Part shown: positions 7,715-16,854 of the stretch, in pieces | Position numbering within the stretch: the first letter of the stretch is position 1 | Layout: each line of letters begins with the position of its first letter | Assembly: GCA_003219175.1 (NCBI GenBank) | Contig: QHPU01000041.1 | Coordinates: 1 to 64,000, forward strand | DNA: 64,000 bases | Direction of reading: 5' to 3' | DNA from: Verrucomicrobiota bacterium | GTDB taxonomy: Bacteria; Verrucomicrobiota; Verrucomicrobiia; Chthoniobacterales; UBA10450 | Position numbers and translations under genes: made by a program | Notes under the pieces: generated by a model | The model's input: only the letters and a program-made list of their open reading frames with translations | The model's database searches: none | What the model was told of the DNA's origin: nothing

Positions 7715-8954
7715 AGAATAACGTAAGCATTCCATTAGTGTAGGCGCCGATTCGGACCCAATTAAAGGTTGCACTGACTTGACGCACTGCCCAGAAATCA
7801 AAGTCGGCGTTGAGGCGATCCCCGGCAGCATCGAGCGCAGTGGATCCGGTGACGCCACTGTAGCTATCGGCGGCATCAACGAACGCCGATTTAAAACTCG
7901 CAAAGTCTTTTAGATTACCAGTGACTCGCAATGCTCGTTCCAAGACGAAGAGCGCGTCGTAGGTGGAAAGGGCGAAGGCATCAGCTGGTATACCGGTGCG
8001 GGCTTCGATAGCATCGGCAACCGGTTGCCACAGATTCTGCAAGGCATCGTCAAGTCCGAAGGTCGGGTTCGGATAATAGGCGCTGGCAGCGAAGGCGGCC
8101 GCGCTCGCATCGCCGGTCAAGGCCGCGGAAAGCGCGGTACCATCGCTTCCGTACCAACGCGTGGAAGAGAGAGTAGAGTTAGCCGCCGCGCTGTGGAAGA
8201 CATCGACGGCTTCATCGAAGGCGGCGAGGTAAATCGCGACGCTGTTCGGATCCGCGCCGGCGGTCACCAGTGATTGAATTTGTGTGGCGACCGACGTTGT
8301 CGCCGCGGAAAAATCTGTTGTAGTTGGCTGGTACTGGTAGCCGGATGTGACGGTGCCACCAACGTTCTCGAACGCAGCTTTGACCGAATCATGCAAGCCA
8401 TTGTTACCGGCATCGTTTCGCCACAACGGCACAATGGAGTGAATGCCATCGTGCTGCATGAGAGCGACGATCGCGTCGGCCTCACGTTTATCGTTCGGAC
8501 AGAAACGAAAAATGTTGTCTCCCGCGATTGCGAGCGAGGACGCGGTACTACCCTGGCTGATGACGAGAATGTTGTGAGCATCAGCGTACGATTTGATCAT
8601 CGCGACCTCGGAACTCGATTGTGGTCCGATGACAATTTTCACGCCGCGTTTATCGAGATCTTGAATGGCGGCGAGCGCTTTGGCGGGATCGAGCGCGGTG
8701 TCGCGGACAAATAATTTGAACCGGTAGCCGCCGTGTTCGGCCTTAGCAGTAGCTTTTAGTTGGTCGTTGGCGATCTGAAGGGCGGCGACGGTGTTTTGCC
8801 CGAGGGAATTCCAAGAACCGGTCAAAGAAACAAGGATACCGACTTTAAATTCACGGCGTGAATTGGCCGGCGGTTGCTCACTACGGAGCGGAGTGATTGC
8901 CGCAAGCAAAAGTGTGCAAACAACAAGATAGAGGAAACGGTTCTTCATGATCAT
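7713..8954 (-). CDS. branched-chain-type ABC transporter substrate-binding protein
   Basis: A 413-residue periplasmic binding protein of the type 1 (Leu/Ile/Val or amide, Peripla_BP_6) fold. Residues 1-25 are a Sec signal peptide. The mature start FKVGILVSLTGSWNSLGQN is the classic first strand with the ligand-binding Ser/Thr loop; VKIVIGPQSSSEVAMIK and ILVISQGSTASSLA are the paired segments that contact the ligand carboxyl and amino groups. ADAIVALMQHDG and ALSTYDALFVLERAL follow in the usual order. No permease or ATPase genes lie beside it, so the protein is an orphan: it may serve a transporter elsewhere or act as a sensor. ATG at 8954, with a second in-frame ATG at 8948. Confidence 0.85.
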   Translation of the reverse strand: MIMKNRFLYLVVCTLLLAAITPLRSEQPPANSRREFKVGILVSLTGSWNSLGQNTVAALQIANDQLKATAKAEHGGYRFKLFVRDTALDPAKALAAIQDLDKRGVKIVIGPQSSSEVAMIKSYADAHNILVISQGSTASSLAIAGDNIFRFCPNDKREADAIVALMQHDGIHSIVPLWRNDAGNNGLHDSVKAAFENVGGTVTSGYQYQPTTTDFSAATTSVATQIQSLVTAGADPNSVAIYLAAFDEAVDVFHSAAANSTLSSTRWYGSDGTALSAALTGDASAAAFAASAYYPNPTFGLDDALQNLWQPVADAIEARTGIPADAFALSTYDALFVLERALRVTGNLKDFASFKSAFVDAADSYSGVTGSTALDAAGDRLNADFDFWAVRQVSATFNWVRIGAYTNGMLTLF

Positions 8955-9034
8955 GATGGTCGCACGTTGTCAAAATTCTGAAAAGTTGAAAACCCAAATT
9001 GGCAGTTCCTCGGATGCAGGTAGGGTGCGGCCCT

Positions 9035-9511
9035 ATGTCGAAACAATATCCCACGCCGCCTCCGATGACGATCGATCCTAATAAGAAATACTCCGCTGCG
9101 TTTAACACGTCGCGGGGCGAAATCGTGTGCGAGCTTTTCGCCAAGGATGCTCCGAAAACGGTGAATAATTTCGTCTCCCTGGCCCGGGATAAATTTTATG
9201 ACGGCACCGTGTTTCATCGGGTCATCGCCGATTTCATGATACAGGGCGGCGATCCAACCGGGACCGGTCGGGGCGGCCCTGGCTATAAGTTCGAAGACGA
9301 GCGCAATCCGCAGAAGCATCAGGTGGGCAGCTTGTCGATGGCGAATGCCGGGCCGAACACGAACGGCAGCCAATTTTTCATCACCCACGTCGTGACCAAC
9401 TGGCTCGACGGCAAACACACGGTATTTGGAAAGGTGCTAAAAGGTCAGGAAGTGGTCGATGCCATTCAGCAAGGCGACGAGCTGATCGGAGTTACGATCA
9501 GCGAGGGCTAG
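9035..9511 (+). CDS. peptidyl-prolyl cis-trans isomerase, cyclophilin type
   Basis: A 158-residue cyclophilin without a signal peptide, so probably cytoplasmic; it catalyses proline isomerisation during folding. Diagnostic segments are [22 protein letters not shown] with the catalytic Arg, [36 protein letters not shown] and [11 protein letters not shown], which together form the complete active site. The ATG at 9035 is preferred over a TTG at 8999, since the upstream residues are atypical for the family. Confidence 0.92.
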   Translation: MSKQYPTPPPMTIDPNKKYSAAFNTSRGEIVCELFAKDAPKTVNNFVSLARDKFYDGTVFHRVIADFMIQGGDPTGTGRGGPGYKFEDERNPQKHQVGSLSMANAGPNTNGSQFFITHVVTNWLDGKHTVFGKVLKGQEVVDAIQQGDELIGVTISEG

Positions 9512-9624
9512 CCTGGCGGACAACGAGACCGCGGGACTACAGGACTGCGGTTGCAGAGTTAAACCGCTGAAGCACGGAGGTTGACCTGACTTGCCGGCCG
9601 GTCGATGGGCAAGCTAACCTGCAA

Positions 9625-10140
9625 ATGATGTTGGGACGTAAGTGGTTTTTCTTTGGCGGATTGATTCTGGGACCGCTGATTGCAGTGATCATTGTCGGCA
9701 TCGGGTTGTGGCCGTGGCGTGCAACTTCAATCCCACCGAGATGGGAAAACAACATTGCAACTCGGTCACTCCACGCTGCGGTAGCACGGGAAGCGAAGAA
9801 TTTAAAGGCGCCGATTTCCGCTTCGGAGGAAACGCTCCGCGCCGGCATGAAAATTTATCGAAGCAACTGCGCCGGGTGTCATGGTGATTTCGATCAGCCG
9901 AGCAAGTGGGGCGCAAACGGATTTTATCCGCGTGTCCCGCAATTCCTTCAGGCGCCACCCGCATTACGGAGCGAGGAGATGTTTTTGATCGTGCAGGGAG
10001 GAATCCGCTATTCCGGAATGGGATCGTGGAAGGACCTAATGTCGGAGCAAGAAACGTGGAAAGTCGTGTTGTTTGTGAACAACCTGCAGTCATTGCCCCC
10101 GGCGGTTAAATCGGAATGGGAGGCGGGGAAACACGAATGA
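9625..10140 (+). CDS. membrane-anchored monohaem cytochrome c
   Basis: A 171-residue class I c-type cytochrome. One N-terminal transmembrane helix (about 9-29) anchors it to the periplasmic face of the inner membrane. The haem site is CAGCH with Cys82, Cys85 and His86; the likely axial Met is in GGIRYSGMGSW, and the final helix TWKVVLFVNNLQ is the usual closing helix. It should shuttle electrons in a respiratory chain. It stands alone here, with no oxidase or dehydrogenase next to it. ATG at 9625; the following ATG at 9628 is equally possible. Confidence 0.87.
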   Translation: MMLGRKWFFFGGLILGPLIAVIIVGIGLWPWRATSIPPRWENNIATRSLHAAVAREAKNLKAPISASEETLRAGMKIYRSNCAGCHGDFDQPSKWGANGFYPRVPQFLQAPPALRSEEMFLIVQGGIRYSGMGSWKDLMSEQETWKVVLFVNNLQSLPPAVKSEWEAGKHE

Positions 10141-10190
10141 CGAGGAGTGGCCGGTGAATCGCTCAGAAAATTGGGATTTGCCGAGGACCG

Positions 10191-11492
10191 TTACGCGGGC
10201 AAGCCATTGCGCGCAATCTGTTCCATCTGTTGGCAGAAACGATCGAGCTCACCGAGCGTGGTGTAGACATTCGGGGTAATGCGGACTCCTTGGAATTCCT
10301 CGTGCATGATGGGCACGGCAAAGATGTGGTATTTGTCGAATAGATATTTCGTAACGGCTTCCGGATTTGTGCCGTCGATGTGAACATTCGCTATTGCGCA
10401 CGATTGATTGGGATCGAACGAAGTGTTGAACCGAATTTTGGGCACGTCTTTAAGCCGGTTCATCCAGTAACGCGATAAATAACGTAACCGCGCTTCCTTG
10501 CGTTTGCCGCCGATCCCGTTGTGAAAGAGGAGCGCTTCGCCGATGGCGAGCTTGGGCGCGGCGGAGTGGGTGCCGATCTCTTCGAATTTGCGAATGTCAC
10601 TCGCTTGCTTAGATTCCGCGGCCATCAACGGCCAAAGTTTTTCAATTTTGTCGCGCTTGACGTAAAGCATGCCGGTGCCTTTCGGCGCGTAGAGCCATTT
10701 GTGCAGACTGGTGCCGAAGTAATCGCAGCCCAAATTGCTTTGTTTGAACGCGAACTGGGCAAAGGAATGAGCGCCGTCGACGATGCTCTCAATGCCGCGG
10801 GCGCGTGCCATTTCGCAAACCGCTTTTACCGGTGTGATCTGCCCGGTGATGTTGATCATGTGCGAGATAAGAACGAGCCGGGTGCGGTCGGTGATTCCTT
10901 TTTCAAACGCGGCGCTGATCTCGTCGAGATTCTTCGGCGGAATCGGAATCTTAATAAGATTGAGCTTTAGATTTTCGCGTTTCTCCCGCTGACGCAGGGT
11001 AGTGAGCATGCGCGGGTAATCCTGGGTGGTGGTCAGAATTTCATCGCCGGACTTGAAGTCCATGCCCATGAGTAGGGTCTCAAGCGACTCGGAGGCGTTG
11101 CGAGTAATCGCGATCTCTTCCCGATCGCAGCCAAACATTTCGGCCAAGCCGGTGCGAATAGTCTCGCATTGCGGCTCGAGGATTTGCCACATCGTGTAGG
11201 CGGTCGCGTCTTCCTGTTCCCAGATGTAACGGACGAGCGCTTCGGTGACGATGCGCGGGCTGGGCGAGACGCCGCCGTTATTCAGGTTGATGATCCCGCG
11301 CGTGACGCTGAACGATTTTTGGATGGTAGCCCAGTAATCTTCGTCGGTGGCTGCCTCTTCCGGGCTGAGATGCGCGACGGTGTTGGTCGCAGCTTGGACG
11401 TTTCTTAATAAAGAACCGATCGTGGCCGAAGAAAACGCAGCCAGACCGAGACTTTTACCGGCGAGAGAAAGAAAATCACGGCGGCTGGGCAT
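10191..11492 (-). CDS. Tat-exported class V aminotransferase-like PLP enzyme
   Basis: A 433-residue fold-type I PLP enzyme related to isopenicillin N epimerase and cysteine desulfurase-like proteins. PLP is expected on Lys265 in TSLHKWLYAPKG; VDGAHSFAQ supplies the Asp that holds the pyridine nitrogen, and ITRNASESLETLL the phosphate-binding residues. The protein begins MPSRRDFLSLAG, a twin-arginine signal followed by a hydrophobic helix, so it is predicted to be folded and loaded with PLP before export. The ATG at 11492 is chosen because it places the Tat motif at the N-terminus; an upstream in-frame extension adds a hydrophobic stretch unlike a Tat signal. The reaction is not deducible. Confidence 0.85.
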   Translation of the reverse strand: MPSRRDFLSLAGKSLGLAAFSSATIGSLLRNVQAATNTVAHLSPEEAATDEDYWATIQKSFSVTRGIINLNNGGVSPSPRIVTEALVRYIWEQEDATAYTMWQILEPQCETIRTGLAEMFGCDREEIAITRNASESLETLLMGMDFKSGDEILTTTQDYPRMLTTLRQREKRENLKLNLIKIPIPPKNLDEISAAFEKGITDRTRLVLISHMINITGQITPVKAVCEMARARGIESIVDGAHSFAQFAFKQSNLGCDYFGTSLHKWLYAPKGTGMLYVKRDKIEKLWPLMAAESKQASDIRKFEEIGTHSAAPKLAIGEALLFHNGIGGKRKEARLRYLSRYWMNRLKDVPKIRFNTSFDPNQSCAIANVHIDGTNPEAVTKYLFDKYHIFAVPIMHEEFQGVRITPNVYTTLGELDRFCQQMEQIARNGLPA

Positions 11493-11504
11493 GCGGTGGA
11501 AGAA

Positions 11505-11546
11505 AGTAAAAAGCAGAAAGACGAGAGTAGAAAGGAGAAAACGCAG
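11505..11546. repeat. heptad array, purine-rich
   Basis: Registered 7-mers AGTAAAA, AGCAGAA, AGACGAG, AGTAGAA, AGGAGAA, AACGCAG upstream of the aminotransferase start; the period is kept although the words vary. Confidence 0.55.
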
Positions 11547-11627
11547 CCAGCGCACCGTAGCTGCGCCGAGTAGCGGTTATCAGATATCTGGTATCCACGG
11601 GGTTTGCGCTTAGGTTTGCGCGAGCAT

Positions 11628-12170
11628 ATGACGGCAGCAGAGCGAGCAATACTCGTCGAACTGGATCAGATTTTGCGATCGGAAAAGGTGCGGACACTGA
11701 TTCGACCGATGGTGGAGCGAGTGCACGCCAAGCTTTCTCGAGAAACAGGCGCGCTCATGGCCTGGGAACCGATCCCGCTGACAGTTTACGGCGGTCTCCT
11801 TCCCGGAGCGATCAAATCGAGCTGGGTTTTTGTTCTACGGGCCGGCGCCAACACGGGCGCAGAACGTCATCCCAACAGTCATCAGCGGATGATGTCATTC
11901 CACGGTTCGGGTAACATGGAAGTACAGGGAGGCAGTTCGGCGCCAAACGATGAACGTTGGCAATCAAACATGCTGATAAGCGATTCGAATACGCCGTTGG
12001 AAAAAAGATGGATTTCGATCCCGCAGAATGTCTGGCATCAACCGGTCATCTCGAAAGAAACAGACTGGGTGGTAGTATCGTTTCACACGGTGCCGGCTGA
12101 GGAGCTGATCGAGGAGCGGCCCGAAAGCAGCGGACAGGAGCGGACAAAACAAATGCGATACCTGGGATGA
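11628..12170 (+). CDS. cupin-like protein of unknown function
   Basis: A 180-residue cytoplasmic protein. An N-terminal helical part (1-50) is followed by a beta-rich region with cupin-like features: HPNSHQRMMSFHGSGNMEV resembles a metal-binding cupin motif 1 (several His, then Gly and Glu) and WISIPQNVWHQPVIS resembles motif 2 with its His. It ends in a polar tail. No enzymatic function can be assigned; the fold call rests on the His-Gly-Glu spacing and is tentative. The ATG at 11628 is used in preference to TTG at 11604. Confidence 0.65.
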   Translation: MTAAERAILVELDQILRSEKVRTLIRPMVERVHAKLSRETGALMAWEPIPLTVYGGLLPGAIKSSWVFVLRAGANTGAERHPNSHQRMMSFHGSGNMEVQGGSSAPNDERWQSNMLISDSNTPLEKRWISIPQNVWHQPVISKETDWVVVSFHTVPAEELIEERPESSGQERTKQMRYLG

Positions 12171-12327
12171 CGGCATCGGCCGCGGGGAATTATTAAACGC
12201 TAAAAGGTTGACCCGCAGTTCGAGAGCACCAAACAAGTCATATTTTTCGTTAGGCGAGTCGAAAGTTATCGCGTGGCAAAACGGTTTGCGTCGTTCAGGC
12301 CGCGCGGTCTTACCTGATGCTTTATTT

Positions 12328-14037
12328 CTATCGAGTTCTATATTCAGCGAGAGCGCGGTGAACGTTTGCGACCGCCATGCCACCTTCGCCTACCGCAGCA
12401 GCGCAGCGCTTGACTGAGCCGGAACGCACGTCGCCCGCGGCGAACACCCCGGGTCGACTCGTTTCCATCGGTCCCGGCGCGCGATTCATTTTCTGCCAAG
12501 CTGAGGATCGCGCTACTCTTGCGCCGGTGAGGATGAAGCCTTTGTCGTCGCGCTCGATCTCGGCTGGGAGCCAGCCAATGCATGGTAACGCGCCGATCAT
12601 CGAAAACACGGCCGGTGTTTGCACTGTGCGTCGTGCGGCGGTGCCTGTGTTCTCGAGCTCGACTGACTCCAATTTTTTGCGGCCAATCATTCGCCTGATT
12701 TCGGTTTGATAAAGAATTTCGATATTTTCCTTTGTCTCAACACGGTGCGAAAGATAGCTTGACATACTTTTCGTTAGGCTATCGCCGCGCACGATTAGCA
12801 GCACCTTCCTCGCCCCTTCGGAAACGAACATTGCTGCCTGACCGGCAGAGTTACCTGCGCCGGCAACGATCGCGATTGATCCGCCGCAAAGCTGAGCTTC
12901 AAGCGGCGTCGCGGCGTAATAAACACCTGAGCCCTCAAATTCTTCGCGCCCTTCTGCATCGAGTCGCCGGTAATCCGCGCCCGTTGCGATAATCACCGCT
13001 TTCGCGCGCAAGACAGCGTTGCAACCTTCGATATGCAGGAAGTGCGGATGCTCGGCATCAGGGCTATAGCCAAGCGATAACGCCTGCGAAGGCGTGGTGA
13101 ATTTCGCGCCGAAACGAAATGCCTGCAGTTGCGCGCGATATGTCAGGTCGCCGCCACTGATACCAGTAGGGAAACCGAAGAAGTTCTCGATGAGCGATGA
13201 GGCTCCGGCCTGACCGCCGGGCGCGTAGCTTTCCAGGACCACCGTGTTGAGTCCTTCAGAAGCTGCATACACGGCTGCCGCAAGACCAGCTGGCCCAGCA
13301 CCAACGATCGCGAGATCAGATAAGATTTCGTCCTCATCTTCCGAAGCCAATGGCCGAAGCAGACCGGCTACCCGTGCGACTTCGCGCAACGACGGATGCC
13401 GCAACGGCATTCCACTCGGCGTGATGAGTGCCGGCAGATCGCGCGATGCGAGATTCATCCGTTGCGCGAGCGTTCGCCCTTGCTCGCTCCCTGCGTCGAT
13501 GACTCGGTGCGGATAATGATTCTTTGCCAGAAAATCATTGAGCAGATGTCCTTCGCGCGACTCGCGATCGGCCAGGATGCGCAGACCGGTAAACTCGCGA
13601 TCCCGCTGAAGACGTTTGCGTCGCATGATCAGCGCGCTCAGGATCGGTTCACTGACGCTCGGAATTTCCGCTAACGCGCGGCGCAAACGTGCCGCGGGAA
13701 TTTGCAGAACTTCCGATTCTTCGGCTTTACCGCGCACTGTCGCAATAACGGCTGTTCCGGTGAGCATCGCGATATCGCCAAGAAAATCGCGCGGCCCGGG
13801 CACGCCGAGGATCTGTTCCTCACCATCGCGTGATTCAAAAACTTCGAGCTCTCCGCTCACGACGAGATGGAAAGGCACGTCGCGCTGGCCAGCTCTGTAG
13901 ATAATCTCGCCACGATTGACTTTGCGGCGCGTGCCTAAGGACTCCAATGTCGCGAGCTGTTCGTCGCTAAGGGCGGGAAACGCGATACTCTCGGTATCCC
14001 GATAAAAACGCTCATCAGCTTCTTCGGTTGTAGGCAT
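12328..14037 (-). CDS. cNMP-binding domain fused to thioredoxin-reductase-like flavoprotein
   Basis: A 569-residue fusion. Residues 20-140 are a cyclic-nucleotide-binding/CRP-type beta barrel (GEIIYRAGQRDVPFHLVVSG, then FLGDIAMLTG). Residues 155-230 form a thioredoxin-like linker. From 240 there is a FAD-dependent pyridine-nucleotide oxidoreductase: FAD motif GAGPAGLAAAVYAASEG, GGQAG, VIIATGADYR, an NAD(P)H motif IAVVAGAGNSAGQAA-like segment, and a C-terminal AAGDVR FAD motif. In true thioredoxin reductase a CxxC sits where this protein reads YYAATPLEAQLCGG, so the redox-active pair is absent. The activity is therefore unknown: NAD(P)H oxidation under second-messenger or redox control is a guess. 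ATG at 14037. Confidence 0.87.
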   Translation of the reverse strand: MPTTEEADERFYRDTESIAFPALSDEQLATLESLGTRRKVNRGEIIYRAGQRDVPFHLVVSGELEVFESRDGEEQILGVPGPRDFLGDIAMLTGTAVIATVRGKAEESEVLQIPAARLRRALAEIPSVSEPILSALIMRRKRLQRDREFTGLRILADRESREGHLLNDFLAKNHYPHRVIDAGSEQGRTLAQRMNLASRDLPALITPSGMPLRHPSLREVARVAGLLRPLASEDEDEILSDLAIVGAGPAGLAAAVYAASEGLNTVVLESYAPGGQAGASSLIENFFGFPTGISGGDLTYRAQLQAFRFGAKFTTPSQALSLGYSPDAEHPHFLHIEGCNAVLRAKAVIIATGADYRRLDAEGREEFEGSGVYYAATPLEAQLCGGSIAIVAGAGNSAGQAAMFVSEGARKVLLIVRGDSLTKSMSSYLSHRVETKENIEILYQTEIRRMIGRKKLESVELENTGTAARRTVQTPAVFSMIGALPCIGWLPAEIERDDKGFILTGARVARSSAWQKMNRAPGPMETSRPGVFAAGDVRSGSVKRCAAAVGEGGMAVANVHRALAEYRTR

Positions 14038-14351
14038 GATCCGACGCTGGACGGTAACACACGAGTCAAAACAAGTGCTCGCGTTTATTTGCCGACGCGC
14101 GTAACGGGCCCCAGATCTTGCATCGTTGCCACGCTATGAACAAGCAAGTGATATGAAACGGTTCGCGGTTGGAGGAAGGCATGTTTTGATCCGGCCGGCT
14201 TGCGCCTCTCTGGCTGCTTGGCGGAAATGATTCACTGGATCCAATCCGGCATGCGATAGGCGTGATGTCTGATCACAGCGACAAGTTGGAGATTTCCGCT
14301 TGCGCCCGCGGCTAATTCGAGGCGTGCTTAGAGCCGGAAGGGATCTTAGTT
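14038..14351. other. gene-free gap before the EF-G-like gene
   Basis: A 314-base divergent gap. I see no RNA gene, repeat or terminator; short reading frames such as one at 14153 end within about 25 codons. A GGAAGGGA ribosome site for the downstream GTPase is at about 14337-14344. Confidence 0.55.
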
Positions 14352-16451
14352 ATGGCCATGTCTTCTGCAGCGGACATTCGGAACTTTGCCATCGTGGGTC
14401 ACGCGTCGTCCGGCAAGACGACGCTGAGCGAGGCGATGCTCGCGTGCGCGGGCGTCATCGGGCGTATGGGCAGCATCGCGCAAGGCACCACCGTTTCGGA
14501 TTATCACGTCAGCGAGCGGCAGCGCCAGATTTCCACGCAGACGTCGCTGCTGCATTGCATATGGATGGGCAAGAAGCTGAACATCCTCGACACCCCGGGC
14601 TACCTCGACTTCATCAGCGAGGCGCTTGCGGCAGAGCGCGTGGCGGATTTCGCACTCGTGGTGGTGCACGCGCAACATGGCATCGGCGTGGGGACGGAGC
14701 GGGTGTGGAATTGCGCGACGGACTGCGGCATTCCGAAGGTCATCGTGGTCAACGCCGTGGACAAACAGAACGCACACTTCGACGAAGTGCTGGCCGACGC
14801 GCGCGCACATTACGGGCCGAAAGTCTTTCCGCTCAACGTGCCGATCAATCCCGGGCCGAATTTCAACCAGGTGCTCGATGTCTTGCGCAACGAAGTGGTG
14901 ACGTATGAAACCGACGGGCACGGGAAGTTTCACGAAGAGCCGGCGACCGGCGAATGGAAAGACCACGCCACACAACTGCATCGTGAATTGATCGAACTGA
15001 TCGCCGAGTCGGACGACACGTTGCTGGACAAATTTTTCGAGCAAGGCTCGCTGTCGGAGGAGGAATTTCGCGCGGGCATTCACGCGGCCGTGCAGGCGCA
15101 GATGTTCATCCCGCTCTTCTGCACGTCGGCCGTGTGGAACGTCGGGGTTGGCCGCTTGCTCGACTTCACCGCGAAATACGGTTCCTCGCCGCTCGATCGC
15201 GAGAAGATCGATGCAGAAGACGCGCGCAGCGGTGAGCAGGTGCAGGTGAAAGTCGGTGGCACCGACCCGGTGCTGCAAGTGTTCAAGACGATGAACGAAG
15301 AACACTTCGGCGAGCTTTCATTCTTCCGGATTTATTCCGGGCAAATCAGGACCGGCGGCGATTCGTTTAATGCCAATCGCAAGATCACTGAACGCATCGG
15401 GCAGATTTTTCTGCTCAATGGCCAGACGCGCGAGCCGGTGTCGCATCTCGGCGCGGGCGACATTGGCGCGACGGTAAAGCTCAGGAACACGCACACCGGC
15501 GACACGCTTTGCGCTCCGAATCATCCGGTGAAACTTGCCGTGCCGGAATATCCGCGCCCGAACATTCACGCCGCGCTGCAACCCACGGCGAGGGGGGAAG
15601 AGGACAAAACGGCTGCGGGGCTCGCGACGTTGCACAACGAAGATCCGGCATTTGTTTTCCGCGCCGATCCTGAGTTGCACCAGACGATCATTTCCGCGCA
15701 GGGGGAACTGCACCTCGAAGTGATCGCTGAGCGTCTTCGACGGCGGTTCCGGCTTCATTTCGACCTCATCGAGCCGCGTGTGCCATATCGCGAAACGATT
15801 CATGGCCGCGCCGATCACAGGTATCGGCACAAGAAGCAAACCGGCGGCGCAGGGCAATTCGCCGAAGTCGCAATCAAGCTCGCGCCCGGGCCGCGCAACT
15901 CTGGCATCGCGTTCAGCGAATCACTTTCCGGCCAGTGCGTAGACCGCGTGTTCGTGCCGTCGGTCGAGCGTGGGATCGAGATCGCGTGCGCGGAAGGAAT
16001 TCTCGCCGGCTGTCGCGTCGTGGACGTGGAAGCGAATTTTTACGACGGCCTAATGCATCCGGTCGACTCGAAGGACATCGCATTCCAGGTCGCGGGCTAT
16101 TGGGCATTTAAGGAAGCGTTCATGAAAGCGCGGCCCTGTTTGCTCGAACCGATCAATGTGCTCGAGGTGCGCATTCCGGAAGATTGCATGGGCAAAGTCG
16201 TGGGCGATCTTTCCAGCCGTCGCGGGAGAATTCTTGGCACGGATGTCGATGGACAATTTCAAATCGTCTCGGCCGAAGTTCCCGCGATGGAACTCTACCG
16301 CTACGCCAGTATCCTGCGCTCGCTCACCAGTGGACGCGGCGTTCACTCCGAGCAATTCAGTCGCTATGAAGAAATGCCACGCGAGATCGAACAGCGCGTG
16401 ATCGACGAAGCAAAAAGAGCGCGAGCAGCCAACAGCAGCTCGGGGCGTTGA
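14352..16451 (+). CDS. elongation factor G-like translational GTPase
   Basis: A 699-residue EF-G family GTPase. The G domain has P-loop GHASSGKTT (16-24), switch II DTPGYLDF (from Asp80) and NAVD (134-137) where canonical EF-G reads NKMD. Domains II to V follow, with GELHLEVIAERL and HKKQTGGAGQFAEV in the domain III/IV region and a C-terminal EF-G domain (LEVRIPEDCMGKVVGDLSSRRG). The altered G4 motif and divergent sequence point to the FusA2/EF-G-II type paralogues rather than the housekeeping fusA; no rpsL/rpsG/tuf neighbours support that. Such paralogues may act in ribosome recycling or be conditional. ATG at 14352 follows GGAAGGGA. Confidence 0.88.
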   Translation: MAMSSAADIRNFAIVGHASSGKTTLSEAMLACAGVIGRMGSIAQGTTVSDYHVSERQRQISTQTSLLHCIWMGKKLNILDTPGYLDFISEALAAERVADFALVVVHAQHGIGVGTERVWNCATDCGIPKVIVVNAVDKQNAHFDEVLADARAHYGPKVFPLNVPINPGPNFNQVLDVLRNEVVTYETDGHGKFHEEPATGEWKDHATQLHRELIELIAESDDTLLDKFFEQGSLSEEEFRAGIHAAVQAQMFIPLFCTSAVWNVGVGRLLDFTAKYGSSPLDREKIDAEDARSGEQVQVKVGGTDPVLQVFKTMNEEHFGELSFFRIYSGQIRTGGDSFNANRKITERIGQIFLLNGQTREPVSHLGAGDIGATVKLRNTHTGDTLCAPNHPVKLAVPEYPRPNIHAALQPTARGEEDKTAAGLATLHNEDPAFVFRADPELHQTIISAQGELHLEVIAERLRRRFRLHFDLIEPRVPYRETIHGRADHRYRHKKQTGGAGQFAEVAIKLAPGPRNSGIAFSESLSGQCVDRVFVPSVERGIEIACAEGILAGCRVVDVEANFYDGLMHPVDSKDIAFQVAGYWAFKEAFMKARPCLLEPINVLEVRIPEDCMGKVVGDLSSRRGRILGTDVDGQFQIVSAEVPAMELYRYASILRSLTSGRGVHSEQFSRYEEMPREIEQRVIDEAKRARAANSSSGR

Positions 16452-16772
16452 GCTTCACTCGTAGCCGCGCAAGGTCTCGTGTTCATTCGCGCCTGCCGCT
16501 CCGTAGCTCCGAGCCGGACTCGCATTAGGCGAAGGTGGGTCCATTAGCGTTGGGACTTCAAGAATTTTCACGGAAAAACAGATCGCGCTCGGCAGACCCT
16601 TCGTTCCGCCGCGCATTGTTGCGCGGCAGGACTGACAGACAGTTAGCGGTTCAGCGAATGATGCCCTGATTGACGTAGCAAATAAAGAAATGCAGAGCTA
16701 CACGTTATGGTCAGAGGTCGAGTTCCGCCTCTTGCAATCACACACCACAAATCTAAAATCGAAAATCGACGT
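16452..16772. other. gene-free gap before tRNA-Leu
   Basis: A 321-base gap holding one copy of the dispersed GTCCGAGCCGGACT element (16506), and a 7-bp hairpin GCCGCGC-ATTGTT-GCGCGGC at 16608-16627 without a T tail. No protein gene is supported. Confidence 0.55.
16506..16523 (+). repeat. dispersed GTCCGAGCCGGACTGGCG element, copy 3
   Basis: GCTCCGAGCCGGACTCGC, a variant copy in the EF-G to tRNA gap. Confidence 0.6.
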
Positions 16773-16854
16773 GCCAGGGTGGCGGAATTGGCAGACGCGC
16801 CAGACTTAGGATCTGGTGCCGAAAGGCGTGCAGGTTCGAGTCCTGTCTCTGGCA
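16773..16854 (+). tRNA. tRNA-Leu (anticodon UAG)
   Basis: An 82-base class II tRNA. Acceptor stem GCCAGGG pairs with CTCTGGC (one G-U), the D arm is GCG...CGC with GG in the loop, the anticodon stem CCAGA/TCTGG encloses loop CTTAGGA with anticodon TAG, the long variable arm is TGCCGAAAGGCGT, and the T arm GCAGG-TTCGAGT-CCTGT is intact. CCA is not encoded: the discriminator A is followed by CTA, which is the complement of the stop codon of the convergent phosphodiesterase gene. It decodes CUN leucine codons, chiefly CUA. Confidence 0.96.

Noticed and set aside
14352..16451. Tetracycline-resistance ribosomal protection protein
   Set aside because: Domain order and EF-G IV/V motifs fit an EF-G paralogue; nothing specific for TetM/TetO was seen.
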